Shown piece by piece: positions 45,201 through 53,790 of a stretch of 64,000 nt of DNA. Every line of letters starts with the position of its first letter. The stretch's first letter is position 1. Under the pieces are notes generated by a model. That model was not told the DNA's origin and made no database searches. It was given only the letters and a program-made list of their open reading frames with translations. This DNA comes from Ctena decussata (Eukaryota; Mollusca; Bivalvia; Lucinida; Lucinidae), in assembly GCA_963989385.1 (NCBI GenBank), contig OZ022499.1, forward strand, positions 50,581,757-50,645,756. Reading direction: 5' to 3'. Made by a program: the position numbers and the translations under genes.

Positions 45201-46242
45201 ATCTTTCAATTATTTTGGCCTCTAACATTTCAGAAATAGCATCATCAATAATCTTCCGATTATTTAAGGGAGTATGATATGGCCTACGGCGTATTGGTGG
45301 ATGGTCTCCAGTGTCAATTTTCATTGTGACTGTATCAGTATGGCTCAACTGAGAATCCTTTTGTGCAAATAAATCTGCATTACTTTGCAACAATGGAAGG
45401 ATCTTTTCCCTGTACTCGACAGGTACATCAACATCTTCGAAAGTTTCTAGGTGACCTTCAGAGGCTTGTACTTTAGATGATTCATTCACCGACATAATTC
45501 TTTGACCTTGAACGCGTTCTATTTTTGCTACAGGACACCCTTTTCTAATGGTGAACGTTTTATTTGTGTTGTTAACAATTAGAACAGGAATAATTCTGCT
45601 TGATTTGACTTTTCCTATAGAATTTGATACCATAAGACCAGGTTCATAACTTAGAAATCCAATTTCTAAAGGTGTAATTTCATATGTTTCATTCAGTGGT
45701 ACTTCTGGACTTTTCCGAACTTTACTTTTGCAGATAACTGCAGTCTGTGGCCTAATTTTAATCTTATTTTGTGCTCGTACCACCGAAGAAATATGAATAT
45801 CTTCCTGTAGAGGGATGTATGTCTGATGCACTCTTATGCAACCCAAATCAAAGTAGAGACGCACACCATTTTTCTGCAACCAATCACGCCCTAAAATTAG
45901 TCTTCTATTCATTTTTCTAACAACATAAAAGGTATGACTCATTTTTAAACCTCCAATTTCAAATGGCATATCAACAGCTCCGTCTACTAGCAACGTTTCG
46001 CCATTAACGGACTGCAAGTATGCCTTCTTATTTTGCAATTTTGGTTTAATCTTTAAGCTGTCATATACATGTCGATGCATCAGAGATACTTCTGCCCCAG
46101 AATCTAGTAGTGCTCTATACTTTTGTTTCTGTACTTTAATCAATAAAGAATTTGGATTTCCAGTTAAAGCTATAATAAAAGTAGGTTTGCTCTTTTTGCA
46201 CCTTTCGCCGGCTTCGGAACGAAAGGGGTATTTTAGTTTCCC
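42295..46242 (-). CDS. pol: Pol polyprotein: protease, RT, RNase H, integrase (made by -1 frameshift)
   Basis: The pol frame has no good ATG. It is open from the GGGAAAC slippery site (46242-46236) and gives about 1315 residues after the shift; positions below count from codon 46143. Aspartic protease LLDSGAEVSLMH is at about 12-23. Reverse transcriptase has FCVDFRALNK and the catalytic YLDDIL at about 431-436. RNase H has YTDAS near 580. The integrase has an HHCC zinc module (HDLNGH...CMIC, about 828-866), a DDE core (D in GLDLSGPY near 895, D in ISDNGTEN near 957, E in SKIEKFH near 993) and a GPY/F-like module (DWKPYFRIIEKTGPVTF). The acidic C-terminal tail repeats a PLxxLAxR-like motif. 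All catalytic residues are present, with no stop or frameshift. Confidence 0.93.
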   Translation of the reverse strand, partial: GKLKYPFRSEAGERCKKSKPTFIIALTGNPNSLLIKVQKQKYRALLDSGAEVSLMHRHVYDSLKIKPKLQNKKAYLQSVNGETLLVDGAVDMPFEIGGLKMSHTFYVVRKMNRRLILGRDWLQKNGVRLYFDLGCIRVHQTYIPLQEDIHISSVVRAQNKIKIRPQTAVICKSKVRKSPEVPLNETYEITPLEIGFLSYEPGLMVSNSIGKVKSSRIIPVLIVNNTNKTFTIRKGCPVAKIERVQGQRIMSVNESSKVQASEGHLETFEDVDVPVEYREKILPLLQSNADLFAQKDSQLSHTDTVTMKIDTGDHPPIRRRPYHTPLNNRKIIDDAISEMLEAKIIERSKSPWSFPVVIVDKKDGSKRFCVDFRALNKITKANSYPLPLIDDILALLGEAKYFTSLDLKSGYWQVLMDDDSKEKTAFACHKGLYQFNTMPFGLCNAPAVFQNLMSHVLEGLDKFTVAYLDDILIFSSSLEEHLAHIQTVFHRLREHSLKLKLKKCSFLKAETVYLGFVVNDHGIKPEEKKVNVIKALAPPQSVKEVRSFIGMCSYYRRFIPRFSDIAEPLIALTRKYAKYRRDSKCQTAFETLKNKLAEFPMLGYPDPNRSYVLYTDASNDCIGACLTQPCDDHDGSDPNSRNEKPIYYLSHKLSDTQTRWSTIEKEAYAIHFALQKLDHYLHGAQFVIRTDHKPLKYILDTPNLQNKKLQLWALGIAGYNCKVEYLKGSDNSCADLLSRIPQNVGLSQEEDKAYEPEVSDKTYEIGALNSNRFSPRDYARCTLQPTDSLEKPTLGDDLDIVAEQSKDNTLMEVKLGLQNDKVSKTVQQKHIIIDDILYYISDVDSNPTLRLYVPQHLKGHVIDQYHDLNGHMGLDKTFDAIRQKYYWPGLYKELYDYISQCMICQMRSKQSVKPPLQMTDIPPYAFAKIGLDLSGPYPTSLSGNKYIVGFIDLYSGYPEAYAVPDKSADNIAHLLIDEIFPRYGCPLEMISDNGTENVNKVMKDTLETLNIHHVRTSRYHPQSNSKIEKFHATLHDILSKKLQDDLSTWDLYLNQTLAAIRFNINESTKFSPFFLLFNRDVVLPLDNILRPRRKYTGEDMHQIALEQQHKSFVLVHNRLKQAKKRYAKYADRNAKSITYEVGDPVFYKVHKKGSKLNVDWKPYFRIIEKTGPVTFVLKNQLDGTVVNKVHAQDIRQAHVDDWKIPQIQGHMLRKTNYVIPPVSDESQTESSSDDEKVPLARIAQRYRRQRHDSDSEEDIPLMELAKRLKASTRQTSDGESDQSSQMSDRENHQEMSDNWDSESCTEIGEEGMSID
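46201..46242 (-). promoter_or_regulatory. Programmed -1 ribosomal frameshift signal
   Basis: The heptamer G GGA AAC (46242-46236) is in the gag frame and is followed at once by the gag stop TAA (46235-46233). Nine bases after the heptamer a 7 bp stem can form between CCTTTCG (46226-46220) and CGAAAGG (46207-46201), with a 12-base loop. The -1 frame is open into protease. Heptamer, spacing and stem all fit the standard X XXY YYZ model. Confidence 0.82.
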
Positions 46243-47216
46243 TGACCCTGAACCTGGCCTGGCCTGTTGCCAGTATGTTCCGGAACTACTTTCTTTGCCC
46301 TACATCTTCTGGCAATGTGCCCCGGTTTATGGCAATTCCAGCACACGATAGCAACGCGTGATGTTCCTGACTGATTTCTAACGGCATTGACACTTTGCTG
46401 CCTTGACCTACAATCTTTGGCCTTGTGTCCTATACGATGGCATGCAAAACAACGCTGATCGCGCGCGTGATCGACCTCCATTGGCTCCGGGCCATAATTA
46501 TCAGCATGTGAAACCTGCCTTTGACCACTATGGCTACCAGTTCTTAAATCAAAGCGTTTCCGTAAGTTATGTTCAACTGTGGCTACCGTTATCGCTGCTT
46601 GCAAAGTTGCAGGGTTTTCTCTCATGACCTTCATTTTCATGTAATCATGTGCGAGACCATCAATGAAAAAACCTACAAGTTGCGTTTGTACTGCATCCCC
46701 CATTTGACCTATAAATGCATCCTCGGCCAAGGCCAACAATCTTTCTGCATAAACTTGAATATTTTCATTGGGCTTTTGTCTGACCTTCCTTAGGAGCATC
46801 AATGCATGCTGGGGGTCAGTGACCTCAGCAAATCTACCAGTTAGCTCTGTCCGAATTTGCACCCAAGTGTGATCAGGGTTTGTTTCCAAGTAGCGTTTTA
46901 GAAAGTCGCTAACGGGACCCTTACTAGACTGATATGCTATCAATTTGACCTTATCAGGAGGAACACGAGTCAACACACAGTATTTTTCAATGCTTTTTAT
47001 CCATTCCTTAAAGCTTTTACTGTCACCATCAAACGCCGGAATTATTTTAGCCACGCCCTGTGCACCTACTGAGGTAGACAAACCAGCCACCTGTTCACCG
47101 AGAGTACCCAATACATTTACAAACTGAACGTCAGGAGGTGCAGGTAATTGTTGCTGGGCCTGAGCCTGTTGCTGCTGTTGCAAATGCGCTTGATGTTGAG
47201 CCTGTTGATCCACCAT
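46233..47216 (-). CDS. gag: Gag polyprotein with two CCHC zinc knuckles
   Basis: This 327-residue protein starts at ATG 47216. The first 30 or so residues are rich in Q, A and H, followed by a capsid-like segment (about 55-235, with FKEWIKSIEKYC, LRKVRQKPNENIQVYAERL and FIDGLAHDY, as in Gypsy capsids). Two zinc knuckles CFACHRIGHKAKDC (256-269) and CWNCHKPGHIARRC (292-305) have the C-x2-C-x4-H-x4-C spacing of nucleocapsids that bind genomic RNA. The protein would form the particle. It ends in a GQVQGQGN tail overlapping the frameshift site. Intact. Confidence 0.92.
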   Translation of the reverse strand: MVDQQAQHQAHLQQQQQAQAQQQLPAPPDVQFVNVLGTLGEQVAGLSTSVGAQGVAKIIPAFDGDSKSFKEWIKSIEKYCVLTRVPPDKVKLIAYQSSKGPVSDFLKRYLETNPDHTWVQIRTELTGRFAEVTDPQHALMLLRKVRQKPNENIQVYAERLLALAEDAFIGQMGDAVQTQLVGFFIDGLAHDYMKMKVMRENPATLQAAITVATVEHNLRKRFDLRTGSHSGQRQVSHADNYGPEPMEVDHARDQRCFACHRIGHKAKDCRSRQQSVNAVRNQSGTSRVAIVCWNCHKPGHIARRCRAKKVVPEHTGNRPGQVQGQGN

Positions 47217-47249
47217 AATTTAAGAGAAGCAAGCACAATAAAGATGACA

Positions 47250-47258
47250 CCTACCTTT
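47250..47258 (-). promoter_or_regulatory. Candidate 5' splice site in gag leader
   Basis: AAAG|GTAGGT on the minus strand (cut after 47255) is close to consensus and lies upstream of the gag ATG, where a retroviral major donor would sit. Confidence 0.55.
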
Positions 47259-47354
47259 GCACATCCACGTGTCTGTCTTCTATCTTCTGTTCTGGCACAT
47301 GTTCATGGTATCAAAGTTCAATGTCACATTTGTCACACTCAAAATGTCCCAAAA

Positions 47355-47373
47355 AATCCTGGTCACGGCACCA
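47355..47373 (-). promoter_or_regulatory. Primer-binding site, tRNA-His
   Basis: The plus-strand sequence AATCCTGGTCACGGCACCA equals the 3' end of an arthropod-type tRNA-His (acceptor strand TCACGGC, discriminator A, CCA), so the genome strand would pair with it over 19 bases. It begins 12 bases inside the 5' LTR boundary, further than usual. Confidence 0.75.
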
Positions 47374-47385
47374 AAAGAAGATCCC

Positions 47386-47721
47386 TGTCCCACAGTCCCT
47401 AGGAGGGATCTAATGAATAACAAGTGATCGTATAGTTTCTACATGTTTTTATTATCTACTTCTAACAACCCAGGTATCCCATTCAGCCAAGTTCTATATA
47501 ATCAAGTTCAAATCCAAATCTAAAATCCAACTCCGCGCTTACCTGCCAGGGGAGGTCTTTTATACTTTCTACTGGGACTATTTCTTGGGATATTACTACG
47601 CTTCTAAAATATCTACGCAATTTCGAAAGGGGAGCAATTTGTCTGTGATCTAGTTCAAAGGGTGAATGTTTACAAATATATTAACCTAATAAAATGACAA
47701 CTACATGTGCACTCTGTGATA
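47386..47721 (-). repeat. 5' LTR with TATA box
   Basis: The 336 bp upstream LTR. TATAAAA on the minus strand (47564-47558) is the likely core promoter element; AATAAA at 47453-47448 is the polyadenylation signal shared with the other LTR. Only two substitutions separate it from the 3' LTR. Confidence 0.92.
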
Positions 47722-47772
47722 ACTGTTTGCTAATTCAACTATTTTAATTTTTGGCGCTTTAAGGGTTAAGTG

Positions 47773-47957
47773 CCAGAAATGGAGAACAAATGAATCCGCA
47801 AACAGGGTAGATCCTGATATTGAGCTGCCACATCTGATCTACAATGTCTGCCCTCTAGACTTTGAATTCTCAGTATAATAAATCTTCAAAGAAACCTTTT
47901 CAGATATTTCGCAGACAAAAATTTTGTTGTCTGCTTTTTTTGAACTTTAATGGTTAA
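47773..47957. repeat. Second MITE family E copy, inverted beside the first
   Basis: CCGCAAACAGGGTAGATC, CTGATCTACAATGTCTGCCC and GACAAAAATTTTGTTGTCTG are the family E words in the opposite orientation; the far end is TTTAATGGTTAAAATTTG. It abuts the copy split by the retrovirus. Confidence 0.65.
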
Positions 47958-48019
47958 AATTTGATCAAGCAGATTACTATGTTTTCAGTGATGTGTCAAT
48001 GCAAGACATCCATGGAATG

Positions 48020-48262
48020 CCACTACATTTATTCTGTTATGAAACGAACCAGTTTTTCCCTTTCAAAACATTCTCAAAACTCTAGAGCCAGCTCACAATA
48101 CGGACCTAGATTTTTCAGATTGTTTCTGAAGGGAAACCCAATCTATTAGCCAAATTATTACAACTTATTTATGTATCGGGTCATTTTGGAGAATGTCCCT
48201 GTCTGAAAGCTGTCCGGTCATTTTGGAGAATATCCCCATCTAATAGCTGAATAAATATGCCT
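48020..48262. repeat. MITE family D copy, degraded
   Basis: TTCCCTTTCAAAACATTCTC, GGACCTAGATTTTTCAG and TAATAGCTGAATAAATATG match family D. A 42-base phrase (GGTCATTTTGGAGAATGTCC) is tandemly duplicated at 48179-48240. Confidence 0.6.
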
Positions 48263-48369
48263 TGCCTGTGTACATGCTGTCATAAAAATAGAACTATGGT
48301 AAATGTTCAATAGAGTCAAACATCAAGGTGTGTAGAAAATGCCTAGGCAAACACTGATTATACTTGTGC

Positions 48370-48603
48370 ATAAAATACCATATTGATTCTTTTATAAAAC
48401 GAGGGTTTTCCCTTCCAAAACGATCCCAAAAATCTAGATCTGTCTTCCAAGACAAAATGAATCTAGATTTATAATATTGTTTCGGTAGAGAAAATCCCAG
48501 CTTAAAGCTGAATTACACAATACTAATTCACAGTTTTGGGATAATTTTAGATGGGGAATTTACCGTCCTATAGCAGAATAAATATGGTACCATAAACTGC
48601 TGC
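48370..48603. repeat. MITE family D, full copy
   Basis: TACCATATTGATTCTTTTAT is mirrored by AGCAGAATAAATATGGTACC. The core AAAAATCTAGATCTGTCTTC against GAATCTAGATTTATAA is the family foldback. Confidence 0.75.
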
Positions 48604-48644
48604 ACACTATGTCACATACAGCAGAACAGTCATGATATGAACTA

Positions 48645-51107
48645 CCCTATTAATCCTATTAAACACCCCTGCTCTAATAAAAGCCCCCTGCTTGTTTTCT
48701 GACAATAATGTGATATTAACCTGCATAAATTCCTGTTTACTTCTCTGGATGAGGTAGTTCTTTGAAATGGGGTCTTCTCTTAAAGGAAAAGAATTTGCTC
48801 CTCTGGGAGCAAATTCTTTCCTTAAAGAGTTGACCCCTACCTAACAAAAATAGAAGAGTCACTGCCCCCTGCTTGTTTTCTGACAATAATGTTATATTAA
48901 CCTGCATAAATTCCAGTTTACTTCTCTGGATGAGGTAGTTCTTTGAAACGGGGTCTACTCTTAAAGGAAAACAATTTGCTCCCAGAGGAGCAAATTCTTT
49001 CCTTTAAGAGTTGACCCCTACCCTTTCTGAGAAGGGAGACAAAAATAGTAGAGTCACTTCCTCTGAAAGTATACCCATTCATATTAATACTGTTTATTAA
49101 GGGTATTTTGGAAGTGGCTGATTTACTACAATTTAGGCTCTAAACTAGAATTGTTTTTCTACGAAAAAAAAGAATGTCTCCCCCCTTTTTGATGTCAAAA
49201 GGATCAGTCATTAAGACGCCAAGGGAAAAACAATATGTTTCACTACCCTGAAGCAGGGATTCATAATAAGTAAAAAGTATAAATGCAAGAGTTGTAGTTG
49301 TTATGCTCTGCATGTCATGTAATGTTGACTCATATTCATATTTAGTTTTTGTCAAAGAATATAAATGCAAGAGTTACAGTGCTCTGCACGTCGTCTATTT
49401 ATATGTTGACTGATATTTGTATGAAGTTTCATGAATATAGCTTAAACGGTTTTCAAGTTATAGAGCTTAGACGATTGAGATACGATTTTGTGATTGACAA
49501 AGTTCCAAGGGAAATAATTCAAATAGTATAAATGCTGTGCTCTGCTGGTTGTCTAGTGTTGACTGACATTTGTATGAAGTTTCGTGAATATAGCTTGTCC
49601 GGTTTTCAAGTAATTAAGCGATTGAGACACGATTTTGTGACTGACAAAGTTCTAAGGGAAATAACTCAAGAAGTATAAATGCAAGAGTTATGGTTCTTGC
49701 ACTATGCAATTCTTCTAATGTTGATTGATATTTGTATGAAGTTTCGTGAATATAGCTTGAATGGTTTTCAAATTATAGAGCAGACACGACTGAGACACGA
49801 TTTTGTGACTGACAAAGTTCTAAGGGAAATAACTCAAATAGTATAAACGCTAAAGTTATGGTCCTTGCATTCTGCATGTCGTCTGATGTTGATTGATATT
49901 TGTATGAACTTTCGTGATTATAGCTTGAATGGTTTTAAAGTTATAGACGGACTCGACTGAGACGCAATTTTGTGATGGACAAAGTTCCAAGGGAAATAAC
50001 TCAAAAAGTATAAATGCCAGAGTTACCATTTGTGCACTCTGCAGATCGCCTCATGTTGATTGATATTTGTATGAAGTTTCGTGAATAAAGCTTGAGCAGT
50101 TTTCAAGTTATAGAGCGGACACAATTGAAACACAATTTTGTGATGGACTAAGTTCCAAGGGAAATAACTCAAAAAGTATAAATGCCAGAGTTACCATTCT
50201 TGCACTCTGCATGTCGTCTCATGTTGATTGATATTTATATGAAGTTTCCCGAATATTGCTTGAGCGGTTTTCAAGTTATAGAACGGACACGATTGAAACA
50301 CAATTTTGTGATGGACTAAGTTCCAAGGGAAATAACTCAAAAAGTATAAACGCCAGAGTTACCATTCTTGCACTTTGCACGTCGTCTCATGTTGATTGAT
50401 ATTTATATGAAGTTTCGCGAATATAGCTTGAGCGGTTTTCAAGTTATAGAACGGACACAATTGAAACACAATTTTGTGATGGACTAAGTTCCAAGGGAAA
50501 TAACTCAAAAAATATAAATGCCATAGTTACCATTCTTGCACTCTGCATGTCGTCTCATGTTGATTGATATTTATATGAAGTTTCGCGAATATAGCTTGAG
50601 CGGTTTTCAAGTTCTAGAACGGACACGATTGAAACACAATTTTGTGATGGACTAAGTTCCAAGGGAAATAACTCAAAAAGTATAAATGCCAGAGTTACCA
50701 TTCTTGCACTCTGCACGTTGTCTCATGTTGATTGATATTTATATGAAGTTTCGCGAATATAGCTTGAGCGGTTTTCAAGTTATAGAACGGACACGATTGA
50801 AACACAATTTTGTGATGGACTAAGTTCCAAGGGAAATAACTCAAAAAGTATAAATGCCAGAGTTACCATTCTTGCACTCTGCACGTCGTCTCATGTTGAT
50901 TGATATTTATATGAAGTTTCCCGAATATAGCTTGAGCGGTTATCAAGTTATAGAACGGACACGATTTGTGACAGACAGACGGATGGACGGACAGACGCCC
51001 GGGGAAAAACAATATGTCTCCAGACCCTAAAGGGGGGAGACATAATACCAACCCCCCTTTTATAAAATGCAACACCCCAGGGCCTTTAATATGATTAATA
51101 TGGTATA
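48645..51107. repeat. MITE family C copy with internal duplication, split by a tandem-repeat element
   Basis: The left part (48645-49145) opens TTAATCCTATTAAACACCCC and contains its foldback twice, because about 185 bases (48683-48866) are repeated. The right end TTTAATATGATTAATATGGT lies at 51085-51107, beyond the element at 49146-51047. Alignment to the uninterrupted copy at 25755-26108 shows the junction. Confidence 0.7.
49146..51047 (+). mobile_element. Tandem-repeat element with 168 bp satellite (Pearl/HINE-like)
   Basis: The subterminal inverted pair is GTCTCCCCCCTTTTT (49177) and AAAGGGGGGAGAC (51030). GGGAAAAACAATATGT occurs near both ends. The interior (about 49340-50990) holds around ten monomers; the last six are regular at exactly 168 bases (starts 50151, 50319, 50487, 50655, 50823), with GTTCCAAGGGAAATAACTCA and TCGCGAATATAGCTTGAGCG. 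A GACAGACGGATGGACGGACA microsatellite precedes the 3' end. Older monomers on the left are more diverged. No protein is encoded. Its satellite is the breakpoint of the BTB duplications. Confidence 0.8.
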
Positions 51108-51900
51108 TGAACTGGGCCACTGGGAACAGGGGAGGCTCAAACCTGACTGTGGATCCATGCAGTTTGACTTCAGCCTCCATTTTGTGCCCAATTCCTCAGG
51201 CCGCAGAGCTCCAGATAAGAGGGAGTATTTGATGACTATGAAGGATAATTTATCTTATTTCTCATTGAAAACAATGTTGTGACCCCTCATCTGAACCGAG
51301 GTGGGGTCACAACATATGTTTTTATACAGAATTAACAAAAATTATCCGAAATTATCACCAAATACTCCCTCTGATTAAATGGGCTAGCAGGGATTGTGTC
51401 TTGTCTGGTGTTGATCACATCTACATGTATTTACAATAATTTTACATTCAATTCAGCATAGGGTTACAAAACAACAGTCACTGCTTAATGACAAACATGC
51501 CTTTCCTGAGATACAGATAAGGTGGGGTCCTGATGGTAATTCTAAGATTTTTCTTATTTCTCGAAAACACGTTGTGACTCCTCATTAGAACCACCGATAC
51601 AGTTCTGATGAGGGGTCACGATGTATGTTCTCATCGAGAAATAAGGAAATTTATCCCTAAATTATTCCTGTTACCCTTTCTTATCTGCATCATCAACTTT
51701 TAAAGTGACCAAGAACACTTTCCAGGGAGATGTTTCTCACTAGAAGGAATTTCCCCCATTTAGAACTCTGAAAGGAAAGAATCTGCTCCATTTAGCCCTC
51801 ATTCCAGAAAGGATTTGCAGTCAAGAAAAGCAAACAAAGTGTCAAAAGTTGTTTACTTTGTAATAACGGCCAAAAACACGGAACTGCGTCCATTCTCACC
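51108..51900. repeat. MITE-rich 3' flank of BTB copy 1
   Basis: Two family A MITEs occur: 51206-51370 (GAGCTCCAGATAAGAGGGAG, with an internally shortened core) and about 51515-51690 (ACAGATAAGGTGGGGTCC to TTCTTATCTGCATC). The remaining sequence to 51900 is presumably 3' UTR. The same block recurs almost unchanged at 53855-54647 and 56938-57730. Confidence 0.75.
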
Positions 51901-53398
51901 TTAACAGTGATCAGTCTCAAGGGGACAAGAAGGCAGATATTCTGTTACTGGTGTCAACCTTAGCTGTGTCAAGTCTACTTTACCAGCTACAGCTGCTGTT
52001 ATGCTGGAAAATGGGGGTGGGATGTGTTCCTTCTTCGACAGACACCCGTCATCTCCAAGAACTATTTCAGTAAACTGGCTCCTGTCAGTTATAACACTGC
52101 CATTGAAATTCCATATGACTTTCCCATCATTACATGCCACTTGAGATTCACAAGGGCTCAAACTTTTCAGTATATCACACTTTCCAGCAGTAACACCAGC
52201 CAGATTGCAGGGTGTTAGTGTCCTTGCATCACGATTATACATAGCCTTGCAAGAATATTCAGTTGTATCAAGGTTACGGTCGCACTCACCAACTACATAA
52301 AACTGGCTACAGTCAGTCAAAATATGGCCACATTTGTCAGGGACTATTTGGTTAATTTCAAGGCAGGATTTAGAGTCTATCATAACAGCCTCAGGCTGAT
52401 CTTTATTTAAGTCCACTATGCAACAATAAAGTGTTTCACCTATATCTATATTAAAAAGTATAAGCATGTCACTGCCACTAACACAAGCATATATACCGGT
52501 TTCTTCCTCATTTGTGGCAAATTTCGGTGTACTGCAGATAAAGACCCAGCTTTTATTAGCATCAAGTTTATAGCAAAGGTTGTAATTTACTGTAATCTCA
52601 TCTTCATCAAGATTACGCCCCTTTATGTTAAGAATCAGGTATAAAACTTCATTATCAACAGTCAACCATGTATCAGAATAGTATTCAGCATAATGTTCAT
52701 TCTCTGGAAGATTCTCCAACAGGTGATCAAATGCAATAGATTTGCTTGAGAAGTCTTTTAGATTATAGAGGTAGAGATGATCATCTTCTGGTACCATAAC
52801 CGCCAGACTGTCTTTCACACAAGCATACCTCCATAAATATGATTCACCATGTCTAAGGAGCTTGCTGAATATGTGCTCATCGTTCACAGTTTTAAGATAG
52901 CACCACTGATTCTGAGAGGGAACGAAGAGGCACATATCAAAAATTCCCTCTGTGTATTTCTCTGGAAACTCGGGAGAATAAGCAGCTGTATGTAGGATTT
53001 CCTTACATTTTTCAACAATAATCTCTCTTGGTGACAGAGTAAGTACTACATTCTCCATGACTGATAAATCTTTTTCATTTTGACCTGAATTTTGCCAAAC
53101 AGCTTCTTCCAATTTGTTTCCTGTATCAAGAAGTTTCTTTACAAGTTTAGCACTAATATTATCATTGTCATGTTCTTGTTTCTTCACCACACAGTTCAAT
53201 TTTTCAATACAATTCCTGAATTCAAATTTCAAATCAACTCTGTATTGTGCTTCAGATGTCACTGTCAGGTTTTCTAGTAATTCATTAGCAATCACCAAAT
53301 GTGTGTCAGATATATCTATGTCTAGCCACTTTGAAATGAAAGAAATAATGCTGGGAATAGAGATAAAACTTGAAAAACCCCTTTGATAAATGTGGGAC
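51901..53398 (-). pseudogene. Truncated BTB-kelch-like copy 1 (BTB domain missing)
   Basis: This tandem copy matches residues ~190-677 of 57731-59764, i.e. the end of BACK and the kelch-like region through the stop (51901). Upstream of 53398 the gene is replaced by the 168 bp satellite, so start codon, BTB domain and promoter are gone. Near the junction it carries small compensating indels (YQRGFSSF instead of SKGFFKF), plus substitutions such as C for Y in NQWYYL. The remaining frame is fully open, so loss was recent. The few codons upstream of the junction come from satellite DNA. Confidence 0.85.
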
Positions 53399-53790
53399 AA
53401 GTTCCAAGGGAAATAACTCAAAAAGTATAAATGCCAGAGTTACCATTCTTGCACTCTGCACGTTGTCTCATGTTGATTGATATTTATATGAAGTTTCGCG
53501 AATATAGCTTGAGCGGTTTTCAAGTTATAGAACGGACACGATTGAAACACAATTTTGTGATGGACTAAGTTCCAAGGGAAATAACTCAAAAAGTATAAAT
53601 GCCAGAGTTACCATTCTTGCACTCTGCACGTCGTCTCATGTTGATTGATATTTATATGAAGTTTCGCGAATATAGCTTGAGCGGTTTTCAAGTTATAGAA
53701 CGGACACGATTTGTGACAGACAGACGGATGGACGGACAGACGCCCGGGGAAAAACAATATGTCTCCAGACCCTAAAGGGGGGAGACATAA
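53399..53790 (+). repeat. Satellite monomers and element end, duplicated block 2
   Basis: Two 168 bp monomers (from 53400 and 53568), the ACGG microsatellite and the GGGGGGAGACATAATACC terminus are present. Monomer variants (GCACGTTGTCTC in the first) align this block with 50655 onward in block 1. Confidence 0.85.

Larger units (their letters stand above)
38186..47721 (-). mobile_element. Complete env-bearing Gypsy/metavirus LTR element (endogenous retrovirus)
   Basis: Read on the minus strand the order is 5' LTR (47386-47721), primer site, gag, pol, env, a 1.5 kb 3' region and 3' LTR (38186-38521). ACTG duplicates flank it (38182-38185, 47722-47725). The LTRs differ at two of 336 positions, and gag, pol and env are all open, so insertion was recent on the species' timescale. 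Protease-RT-RNaseH-integrase order, a GPY/F-like module and a separate env place it with Metaviridae (Ty3/Gypsy), errantivirus-like in organisation. LTR termini are 5'-TATCAC...GGGACA-3' rather than TG...CA. Whether it is expressed or infectious cannot be told from sequence. Confidence 0.93.
38017..47772. repeat. MITE family E copy split by the LTR element
   Basis: The MITE consists of 38017-38185 plus 47726-47772. Its ends are CACTTAATCCTTAATGC and the inverted CTTTAAGGGTTAAGTG. The central hairpin, GCAAACAGTGTAGATTC against GGATCTACACTG, is completed only by TTTGC on the far side of the retrovirus, which shows the insertion point within it. Confidence 0.85.

Noticed and set aside
42295..46143. 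Pol translated from its own start codon
   Set aside because: The first candidate codon is TTG just before the protease motif; the open -1 frame and slippery heptamer explain expression better.
50863..51180. 105-codon frame repeated at 53608 and 56691
   Set aside because: It lies over the satellite, microsatellite and MITE end and is repeated only because the whole block is duplicated.
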